From: an uncultured Bacilli bacterium
GTDB taxonomy: Bacteria; Bacillota_I; Bacilli_A; RF39; UBA660
Assembly: GCA_947627525.1 (NCBI GenBank)
Contig: CANQWJ010000087.1
Span: 1 to 5,811, forward strand
Direction of reading: 5' to 3'
Length of the DNA: 5,811 nucleotides
The notes below the pieces were generated by a model. That model was not told where the DNA came from, searched no databases, and saw nothing but the letters and a program-made list of their open reading frames with translations. Below, in pieces: positions 1-5,811 of the stretch. The first letter of the stretch is position 1. Every line of letters begins with the position of its first letter. The position numbers and the translations under genes are program-made.

Positions 1-2
1 AA

Positions 3-62
3 GAAGAACAATTAAAAGAAGAAAACAACGTTCAATATAATAAACCTGTTTTCTTCATATAA
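3..62 (+). CDS. Possible C-terminal end of a convergent gene, 5' truncated by the window
   Basis: Frame 3 of the plus strand is open from the left edge to a TAA at 60-62 and would encode the tail EEQLKEENNVQYNKPVFFI. The other two plus frames stop sooner, at 13-15 and 38-40. The Glu/Lys/Asn-rich, hydrophilic composition and AT-rich codons look like a normal C-terminus in this genome. The stop lies 12 nt before the stop of the minus-strand pyrophosphatase gene, which is usual spacing for convergent genes. Nothing in these 19 residues identifies a family, so no function is proposed. A 60-nt open stretch can arise by chance, so this stays tentative. Confidence 0.4.
   Translation, partial: EEQLKEENNVQYNKPVFFI
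18..56 (-). terminator. Possible weak intrinsic terminator for the pyrophosphatase transcript
   Basis: Bases 18-27 (GAAGAAAACA) and 47-56 (TGTTTTCTTC) form a perfect 10-bp inverted repeat around a 19-nt loop. A GTT/AAC pairing (30-32 with 43-45) can lengthen the stem past a small bulge. Read on the minus strand, the stem is followed at once by TTTTAATTG and then more T-rich sequence, which resembles a weak U tract, and it lies just beyond the pyrophosphatase stop. Read on the plus strand, it is followed by an A/T mix without a clean T run. The stem is mostly A-T pairs, so its stability is doubtful, and it may simply be part of the convergent coding end. Confidence 0.35.
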
Positions 63-74
63 ATATTAAAAATT

Positions 75-1709
75 TTATTTTCTTTCTATGACATCAATTA
101 TAGCTGAAATAATTTGCTTTTTTCGTGAAACAATATTAGGTAAAAATTGTCCTTCAGCAATATCAGGAATATCATAAGCAAGAGAAAGTGTATTCTTAGC
201 TTTATCATTAAAAAGAACATTTGAACCATTAGTTATGATATTAGTAACGAATAAACAAACGATATCATAATTATTACCAGAAGCAATATTATTCAATTGA
301 CGAACATATTCGTCTTTCTTTTCTTCGATTTCTTCATAATTAGTTGTAAAGACTTGACCAATACCAATATTAGTATCTTCGGCATTATACTGTTTAAAGT
401 CTTGATAAATAATTTCTTCAATCGTTTTATCTTTAAGACTAGATCCTGCTTTAAACATTTCTAATCCATACTTTTCATAATCAATATTTAATTGTTGCGC
501 TAACTTTTTAACAGCTATAACATCATTATCCGTTTTAGTTGGTCCTTTAAGAATCAAAGTATCAGAAAGAATAGCCGATAAAAGTATTCCGGCAATACTA
601 TCAGGTATCATAATACCATATTGTTGAAAAAGACCAAAAATAATGGTACAAGTACTACCAACTGACATGTTACGGAAATTGATTGGTGTACTAGTTGAAA
701 TAGTTCCAAGGCGATGATGATCAATAATCTCAATTATTTCGGCTTCTTCTAAGCCATCAACGCTTTGGTTCTTTTCGTTGTGATCGACAAGAATAACCTT
801 TTTACGCGTCTTTTCACTGACATCAGTAATGCGAATCATTCCTAGACATTTATCATCATTACTGATAACAGGATAATTAGAATAAGCATATTTACTTTGT
901 AATTCTTCAAAGTCTGTTAAAAAATCATTATCCTTAATAGTAACGGGAGCTTGTGAAGTCTTAATACTTATTGCATAGTTAGAAAGACTTAAAAGATTGC
1001 TGACATCAAAACTACTCTTATCAGTCTTTATAATATTAACTTTCTTTTTCTTAGCTTCTTCAAGATGAACTTCTTTAATATCACTATTAGCAACAAGAAT
1101 GATTAATTTAACACCAGACTCAATCGCATATTCCAAGATACTATGACGGTCCCCTATAACTAAAATATCATCATTGTGAAGTTCGACATCAGCAAGAAAA
1201 GTCGTACTGCGGAAAGTTGCGGTAATAATATTACCAACAATTTCTTCATCATAGCGTAGCAATTCTTTTCCATCAAGAACTTTTAGAATGTTATCATAAG
1301 AAGTACACAATTTACGGCGATCCGTCTCAATTAAATCACGCGCTAATTCTTTTAAAGTGATTAAACCTTCTAATTTATTATTGTTATTTGTATCAACTAT
1401 TGGAATACCACTCGATTTATTAGCGGTCATCAAATCATAAGCATTTTTAATGGTATCGCATTTATCAACATATAAATCTTTACGATAATTAACATCCCTA
1501 ATTTGTAATTTAACATCATTTAAATATTTAGGGGCATCAACGCCAAAACGCTCTAAAACAAACTTCGTCTCATTATTAATTGACCCTAAAATTCGAGGAA
1601 TTGCTTCTAAATCATCTCGTGTATTATTCAAGAAATAAGACATCGCAATAGATGAACAAACACTATCAGTATCGGGCATTTTATGTCCAAAAACATAAAC
1701 TTTATCCAT
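75..1709 (-). CDS. ppaC: Manganese-dependent inorganic pyrophosphatase, family II, CBS/DRTGG-regulated
   Basis: This cytoplasmic enzyme (544 aa) hydrolyses pyrophosphate to two phosphates and so pulls biosynthetic reactions forward. The N-terminal DHH half starts with VFGHKMPDTDS, giving metal ligands H9, D13 and D15. A regulatory insert follows: CBS1 (about 73-128, with GIPIVDT at 101-107), a DRTGG-like segment (about 131-245, with GDRHSILEYAI at 186-196) and CBS2 (about 251-300). The catalytic fold then resumes with LVDHNE (D309, H310), DHHRLG (330-335) and SDT (382-384). A DHHA2 domain ends in the substrate-binding SRKKQ at 528-532. All expected catalytic motifs are present, and the length is close to the roughly 550 aa of the Clostridium perfringens enzyme with the same architecture. 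In that family AMP/ADP inhibit, and ATP or diadenosine polyphosphates activate; similar control here is inference. The ATG is set by a strong SD (AAAGGGGTG) 5 nt upstream. The symbol ppaC is the usual family II name, although Bacillus PpaC lacks the CBS insert. The protein has no Trp. Confidence 0.95.
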   Translation of the reverse strand: MDKVYVFGHKMPDTDSVCSSIAMSYFLNNTRDDLEAIPRILGSINNETKFVLERFGVDAPKYLNDVKLQIRDVNYRKDLYVDKCDTIKNAYDLMTANKSSGIPIVDTNNNNKLEGLITLKELARDLIETDRRKLCTSYDNILKVLDGKELLRYDEEIVGNIITATFRSTTFLADVELHNDDILVIGDRHSILEYAIESGVKLIILVANSDIKEVHLEEAKKKKVNIIKTDKSSFDVSNLLSLSNYAISIKTSQAPVTIKDNDFLTDFEELQSKYAYSNYPVISNDDKCLGMIRITDVSEKTRKKVILVDHNEKNQSVDGLEEAEIIEIIDHHRLGTISTSTPINFRNMSVGSTCTIIFGLFQQYGIMIPDSIAGILLSAILSDTLILKGPTKTDNDVIAVKKLAQQLNIDYEKYGLEMFKAGSSLKDKTIEEIIYQDFKQYNAEDTNIGIGQVFTTNYEEIEEKKDEYVRQLNNIASGNNYDIVCLFVTNIITNGSNVLFNDKAKNTLSLAYDIPDIAEGQFLPNIVSRKKQIISAIIDVIERK

Positions 1710-1714
1710 TTTTT

Positions 1715-1723
1715 CACCCCTTT
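1715..1723 (-). promoter_or_regulatory. Shine-Dalgarno site of the pyrophosphatase gene
   Basis: The minus strand reads AAAGGGGTG, then five A residues, then ATG at 1709. This pairs well with the 16S anti-SD sequence (compare AAGGAGGTGA, with one mismatch and one G-U wobble) and fixes the start at 1709. The leader between the predicted transcription start and the ATG is only about 20 nt, which leaves no room for a riboswitch or leader peptide from this promoter. Confidence 0.8.
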
Positions 1724-1734
1724 AAACTTCATCA

Positions 1735-1763
1735 ATTATAACATTTAAGATTAAACATATCAA
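1735..1763 (-). promoter_or_regulatory. Sigma-A-type promoter for the pyrophosphatase gene
   Basis: On the minus strand, TTGATA (1763-1758) is followed by a 17-nt spacer (1757-1741) and a perfect TATAAT (1740-1735). A TG one base upstream of the hexamer (1743-1742) makes it an extended -10. The expected transcription start is near 1728, about 20 nt before the ATG. The -35 box begins 4 nt beyond the addA stop, so the promoter fills the intergenic gap. I see no palindromic operator around it. AT-rich DNA yields many chance TATAAT matches. Here the near-consensus -35, optimal spacing, extended -10 and position directly before a gene together make a real promoter likely. Confidence 0.75.
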
Positions 1764-1766
1764 GAG

Positions 1767-4700
1767 TTAACCTAATTCTTTTAAGACGCCATCCATAATT
1801 GAATATAAATAGATTGAAACATCTTTATTAGTTTTCTTCTTTATATAACTACGATATCCTTCTAGTTGTTTCAAATAATTTTCATCAGCAATATTTTTTA
1901 ATTTGTAATCAATAATTGAAATACTCTTTTCATATTCAATCATTAAGTCAATAACACCATAATTCATTACATTGTCTTCTTCATAGACAAATTCATATTC
2001 TTTAAAAATATTTCCGGAAAAATCAATACCACAGTTTAAGAACTTTTCAAGATAGGGACGGTACTCTTCATCTATTTGATCAAAATCTTTCTTTTTAAAA
2101 TCAAATACTTCAAAAAGATAATGCATATAAGTACCAAACTCCATTTTTTCTTTCGTCGCAAGATCAAATAAACTATCACTCGTTTTAGAATAATGTTTAT
2201 TAATTTTCTCTTCATTAGGAATATCTATTGTGATATCTTTTATTTTCTCTTCACTCTTTTTAATTTTATCTTGATAATTAGATTTCTTAATCAACTTATA
2301 ATCATGCGTAAGATTTAGAGTATTTAAATCAATATCTTTAATATAAGGGTTAAGTATAGAAACAATACTATCCATAATATCTTTAAAAGAACGATAATTC
2401 ATTCTTATATTTTTAGAAACGATGTTATCAAAAGAAGTCTCTTCCTCATTAAAGTTACACACAAGAATCATCTTTTCTTGACAACGCGTAAGGGCAACGT
2501 AAAACAATCTTATCTTTTCACTAATTTCATCTTTAATATAGGAATCGCGATACATCACTTTATAGAAAGTATCCCCAATTCCTAAGTCGAAGAAAGGACA
2601 AATGATACCATATTGTTCTGAAAAGATAAAACGATCATTTAATTCGCGAAGATTGAATTCTTTATCAAAACCTGCGAAATAACAAATGTGATATTCAAGC
2701 CCCTTTGATTTATGAATAGTCATTATTTTAACACTATCCACAATATTATCACTTATTTCACATTCCATTTTTTCATCGCTATCAATTATGTTCGTTAAAT
2801 AATCTCTAAACTCTAAAATATTAAAGCCCATTTTTTCAACTTGCTTTGAAAGATTTAGGATATATTCAAGACGAACACTAATTTTTTCAATATCACCAAC
2901 AGTAATACCTTTACTATAAAAAGAAAACTTATCAATGATTAACTCAATTATTTTAGATAGTGATAAATATGGAACTTTTTCTTCTATTTCTAAAAGAGTA
3001 CGATATAAAGAACTATTTATATAGGCATTTTGATCTAGATAATCAAATAATTCTTCATCATCATAACGGAATAAATAACTACGTCCAATTGATAGAAAAT
3101 TATATTTAAACTCCATTCCAAATTCTTTTTCTTGAAGACATATTAAGAGTGATAGAATGTTCTTAATAATTAATATATCATCATCTTTCTTTATGTTTGT
3201 CGTCGTATATTTGGTAAGAGGAACATTAAAGTATTCAAAGACTTTTTTATATAGATCAAAGTTCGTTGAACGATCTAAAAGAATACAAAAATCACTATAT
3301 TTGATTGGTCTTAATATTTTTTTCTTTTTATCAAAAACTTGATAATTACTATCTACCTTCTCTTTAATATCTTTAACAATCGTAAAAATTTCGACTTCAT
3401 TTTTACTATATTCATAACCTTTTTCTAAATTATAACGCAAAACTTCCATGTCATAATTTTGATTAGTTTTACCTTCTTCAATATAGGAATTATTACCAAA
3501 TACCATGCGATGTGATTCTTGGTACTCTGCTCCCCCTATCGCATCATCCATAATTGCATCAAATATTAAATTGATGTTATTTAAGACTTCTCCACGACTA
3601 CGGAAATTTTTCAATAAATCGATTTTTATTCCCCCATCATTTTTAGAATAATGATCATATTTCTCTTTAAAAATGTATGGGTCAGCATTACGAAAACGAT
3701 ATATAGACTGTTTGATATCACCAACCATATAAACATTATTAGAAGCAATTAAATTTATGAAAGACTCTTGTAAATAAGATGTATCTTGATATTCATCAAT
3801 CATTATTTCTTTAAAAGAATTCTTTAAGGTATTTCTAACATCAATATTTTCTTTGACAACATTAATAGCCATATGGGCAATATCATTAAATTCAAAAGTA
3901 TTATTACTAAATTTAAAATCTTTTAATTTCACATGTAATTCTTTAATAATCGAAACAATAATACGAGCATAAGGCTTAGTAGAAAGAACTTTTTCTCTTA
4001 TTTCATCAACAGTTGGTAAATTGATATATTTATTCAATTCACTAAGAGCGTTACTCAAGTCTTCCTTAGCTTCTTTTAATTCTGTTGAAGCTCCTCTTGG
4101 AAGTCTTGGTATACTCTCTTTACAAACGTTATAAATATCTTCATAACTCAAAGCACTATCATATTTATTTTTTAGAGCTAAGACATCATCATAAAAATTA
4201 TTTTCCGAAAGAGACAAAAGATTAGAACAACTTTCTTTAACCAAGAAAAATTTCTTTTTAACTTCTTCAATATATTCATCAATATTTTTATTAATGAAAT
4301 CAATATCATAATATTTATCTATATAAGAATTGAGGAATTCTTCCTTTTCCATTAAAAGATCCATTTTATCATTTATCTTAATAATATAATCAAAAATATC
4401 TTTATCATCTTTTATACAAAAATCACTTATTAATTTAAGGAAGTCAGCGTCTTTTAAGTGATAATGTTCTTCCATTATGGCATTGAGAATTTTTACTTTT
4501 TCATTATAAATAATACTATTATCAATAATGGATACATCTCGTGGAATATTTAATAAATAGTGATATTTTTTAACGATGGATAAACTGAAACTATCAAATG
4601 TTGTTATGTAAGATCCATCAATTAAATCTAATTGTTTTTTTAGGGAAGAATCCTCCGCTATAGCATCACGAATACGTTCTTTCATTTCGTAAGAAGCAGC

Positions 4701-4871
4701 ATTCGTAAAAGTCAAAATAAGTATTTCATTGATATTTGTTCCACTCTTTAATTTACGAATTACTCTTTCCGTTAAAACAGCTGTTTTTCCACTACCAGCT
4801 CCAGCGGAAACAATGATATTAGATCCTTCTTTATTGATTGCTTCTTGTTGTTCTTTGGTCCAATCATTCAT
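1767..4871 (-). CDS. addA: AddA, helicase-nuclease subunit of the AddAB double-strand break resection complex
   Basis: The 1034-aa protein is the ATP-driven 3'-5' motor and one of two nucleases of AddAB, which resects DNA ends for recombination in the cytoplasm. Numbered from the ATG at 4871, the SF1A helicase motifs run in order: Q motif (WTKEQQ, 4-9), Walker A (AGAGSGKT, K29), Ia (LTFTNAASYEMKER, 53-66), Ib-like (TTFDSF, 90-95), II (MIDEYQDTS, D359/E360), III (VGDIKQSIYRFRNAD, 383-397), IV (KNFRS, 421-425), V (MTIHKSKGLEY, 717-727) and VI (RLFYVALTR, 788-796). The C-terminal PD-(D/E)XK nuclease shows H917, GVID (D975), IIDYK (D988, K990) and QLEGY (Q1002, Y1006), so both activities look intact. 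It is about 200 aa shorter than Bacillus subtilis AddA (1232 aa). An in-frame GTG at 4880 would add three residues but lies inside the SD GGAGGTG; that SD is 6 nt from the ATG at 4871, so the ATG is chosen. The gene overlaps addB by 8 nt, implying coupled translation. Confidence 0.95.
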   Translation of the reverse strand: MNDWTKEQQEAINKEGSNIIVSAGAGSGKTAVLTERVIRKLKSGTNINEILILTFTNAASYEMKERIRDAIAEDSSLKKQLDLIDGSYITTFDSFSLSIVKKYHYLLNIPRDVSIIDNSIIYNEKVKILNAIMEEHYHLKDADFLKLISDFCIKDDKDIFDYIIKINDKMDLLMEKEEFLNSYIDKYYDIDFINKNIDEYIEEVKKKFFLVKESCSNLLSLSENNFYDDVLALKNKYDSALSYEDIYNVCKESIPRLPRGASTELKEAKEDLSNALSELNKYINLPTVDEIREKVLSTKPYARIIVSIIKELHVKLKDFKFSNNTFEFNDIAHMAINVVKENIDVRNTLKNSFKEIMIDEYQDTSYLQESFINLIASNNVYMVGDIKQSIYRFRNADPYIFKEKYDHYSKNDGGIKIDLLKNFRSRGEVLNNINLIFDAIMDDAIGGAEYQESHRMVFGNNSYIEEGKTNQNYDMEVLRYNLEKGYEYSKNEVEIFTIVKDIKEKVDSNYQVFDKKKKILRPIKYSDFCILLDRSTNFDLYKKVFEYFNVPLTKYTTTNIKKDDDILIIKNILSLLICLQEKEFGMEFKYNFLSIGRSYLFRYDDEELFDYLDQNAYINSSLYRTLLEIEEKVPYLSLSKIIELIIDKFSFYSKGITVGDIEKISVRLEYILNLSKQVEKMGFNILEFRDYLTNIIDSDEKMECEISDNIVDSVKIMTIHKSKGLEYHICYFAGFDKEFNLRELNDRFIFSEQYGIICPFFDLGIGDTFYKVMYRDSYIKDEISEKIRLFYVALTRCQEKMILVCNFNEEETSFDNIVSKNIRMNYRSFKDIMDSIVSILNPYIKDIDLNTLNLTHDYKLIKKSNYQDKIKKSEEKIKDITIDIPNEEKINKHYSKTSDSLFDLATKEKMEFGTYMHYLFEVFDFKKKDFDQIDEEYRPYLEKFLNCGIDFSGNIFKEYEFVYEEDNVMNYGVIDLMIEYEKSISIIDYKLKNIADENYLKQLEGYRSYIKKKTNKDVSIYLYSIMDGVLKELG

Positions 4872-5811
4872 TTTTTCCACCTCCCACTAAGAAAGATAAA
4901 TCTTCATAATCTTTAAGTTTTAAAATATCTTCATTACGGCGATAACAAATATCATTATATTTACAATACTTACAACCAATTACTTCATCTTGTAACTGTT
5001 TCGGATTAATTGAAAAGTCCCCTTCTAAAATAGATGTAATATTTTCTTCAATGACTTTATCAATATAATCTACTAATAAGTCAAGGGTCTTATCATCAAG
5101 GACTTTAACGTAAGACGCAAACTCCCCATCTTTTTTTACAGTCATTCCTTTAATGTAAGAACTCTTTTCATAAGTTGGATCAAATACTTCTAAACGACTT
5201 TGATCATTAGTTGAATATCCAACTAATTTTAAATTGTCCAATTTAACTTCACGATAACTTTTTTTATCATCACGTTTTAGTTCGCCATGTAAAATCTTTT
5301 GAAGATAAAAACCGACAAACTTACTATTATCAAAAAGATTTCCCTCTTTAACTAAATACCAATAAATCGGTAACTGCATATCAATGCCATAGGCCACCTT
5401 ACACAAATCAGTACTAGGTGTTCCCGTCTTATAATCAATAATGCTGATGAGAGTCTCACCATTCTTTTCTTTATACATACACTTATCAATGACACCCATG
5501 AAACCCACTTCAACATCACGACTTTTATCAATGTAGACTTTATGTTCCATCAAACTATTAATTAGACCAGTCTCTTGATGAAGATTCTTAACAAAATCTA
5601 AAATTAAAGAAAACTCATCTTTTAATTTCAATAATAGAACTTGTTCCTTATCATCTAATGTCATTTTTTTAAGATATTCTTCCCACTCTTTATCTAAATC
5701 AAAATCTTCTTGAAAACAAATACTTAATAAATAATGAAATAAGTTACCAACTTTAATAGAAAAAGTCTCTTCATATTTATTTAATTTCATAATGTTTTCA
5801 ATATAATAACG
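4864..5811 (-). CDS. addB: AddB, nuclease subunit of AddAB, C-terminal part only (5' end outside the window)
   Basis: This is the C-terminal 315 residues of AddB, the partner of AddA that cuts the second strand and, in characterised complexes, carries the inactive helicase domain that recognises Chi. The frame is open to the window edge and encodes RYYIENI before the methionine at 5790. That stretch matches the conserved AddB segment after the first Fe-S cysteine (CPF-RYY type), so the Met is internal and the gene continues to the right. Numbering from the edge, the PD-(D/E)XK motifs are GNLFHYLL (H26), GVID (D109), IIDYKTG (D126, K128) and QLPIY (Q146, Y150). The iron-sulphur staple is C280-x2-C283-x5-C289; the fourth Cys should lie just beyond the window. 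Active-site and cluster residues in view are intact. The stop is TGA and overlaps the addA start by 8 nt. The helicase-like N-terminal region, start and promoter are not visible. A stand-alone Cas4/RecB-like nuclease is unlikely given the addA partner. Confidence 0.9.
   Translation of the reverse strand, partial: RYYIENIMKLNKYEETFSIKVGNLFHYLLSICFQEDFDLDKEWEEYLKKMTLDDKEQVLLLKLKDEFSLILDFVKNLHQETGLINSLMEHKVYIDKSRDVEVGFMGVIDKCMYKEKNGETLISIIDYKTGTPSTDLCKVAYGIDMQLPIYWYLVKEGNLFDNSKFVGFYLQKILHGELKRDDKKSYREVKLDNLKLVGYSTNDQSRLEVFDPTYEKSSYIKGMTVKKDGEFASYVKVLDDKTLDLLVDYIDKVIEENITSILEGDFSINPKQLQDEVIGCKYCKYNDICYRRNEDILKLKDYEDLSFLVGGGKNE
4877..4885 (-). promoter_or_regulatory. Shine-Dalgarno site that decides the addA start
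   Basis: The minus strand reads GGGAGGTGG, then five A residues, then ATG at 4871. The GGAGGTG core (4884-4878) matches the anti-SD perfectly, with a 6-nt spacer. It lies inside the last codons of addB, encoding part of its terminal Gly-Gly-Gly. An apparent GTG start at 4880-4878 is the 3' end of this SD and would have no SD at proper distance. Confidence 0.85.

Noticed and set aside
1710..1766. Terminator between addA and the pyrophosphatase gene
   Set aside because: I find no stem of useful length followed by a T run. The gap is taken up by promoter and SD elements.
3157..3342. A 61-codon plus-strand open frame
   Set aside because: It lies entirely antisense to the conserved, motif-bearing addA gene. 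Its translation is a low-complexity Phe/Ile/Ser/Lys mix with no recognisable domain, and I see no convincing SD before it. It is a shadow of addA.
4878..4880. GTG as the addA start codon
   Set aside because: It is part of the SD sequence GGAGGTG that serves the ATG at 4871.
5788..5790. ATG as the addB start, giving a 308-aa stand-alone nuclease
   Set aside because: The frame is open to the window edge, the upstream codons match the family, and no SD is present.
4864..5811. Cas4-like nuclease pointing to a CRISPR locus
   Set aside because: The Fe-S cysteines and RecB-type nuclease motifs are shared by Cas4 and AddB. The overlap with addA and the absence of any repeat-spacer array or cas gene in the window identify it as AddB.
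1..5811. Mobile element, defence island, CRISPR array, tRNA/rRNA or a new multi-gene system
   Set aside because: No transposase, integrase, terminal repeats, direct-repeat arrays or RNA-gene-like structures were seen. Nearly every base is within one of three well-known genes, and base composition looks uniform by eye.

Overview
The window is a very AT-rich (about 30% G+C by eye), densely coded piece of a low-GC Gram-positive chromosome. Strong Shine-Dalgarno sequences, a consensus sigma-A-type promoter, an addB-addA order and a CBS-domain family II pyrophosphatase all point to Bacillota (Firmicutes), probably an Erysipelotrichia/Mollicutes-related or RF39-like lineage. The lineage is an inference. 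TGA ends addB, and the only three Trp codons in the main genes are TGG, so the standard/bacterial code fits better than the mycoplasma code.

Layout, read on the minus strand from the right edge to the left. (1) The C-terminal 315 residues of AddB (4864-5811), cut by the window edge, carry the PD-(D/E)XK nuclease and three of the four Fe-S cysteines. (2) Complete addA (1767-4871) overlaps the end of addB by 8 nt and encodes a UvrD-like helicase fused to a PD-(D/E)XK nuclease. (3) A 57-nt gap (1710-1766), with its neighbouring bases, holds a near-consensus promoter with an extended -10 element. (4) A complete CBS-domain Mn-dependent inorganic pyrophosphatase gene (75-1709) follows. (5) At the left edge, an A-rich stretch holds a 10-bp perfect inverted repeat and what may be the last 19 codons of a convergent plus-strand gene.

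AddA and AddB form one heterodimeric helicase-nuclease that resects double-strand DNA ends and, in studied Firmicutes, loads the recombination machinery after Chi recognition. Their genes look translationally coupled. The pyrophosphatase lies on the same strand downstream but has its own promoter. It hydrolyses the PPi released by biosynthesis, including DNA and RNA synthesis, and is probably controlled by adenine nucleotides through its CBS/DRTGG insert. I see no functional link between it and AddAB beyond adjacency.

I looked for an undescribed system and found none. This is ordinary core-genome content. The useful second-look points are start-site corrections, the internal promoter, the edge-truncated addB, the short AddA with a variant motif Ib, and the convergent-end structure at the left.
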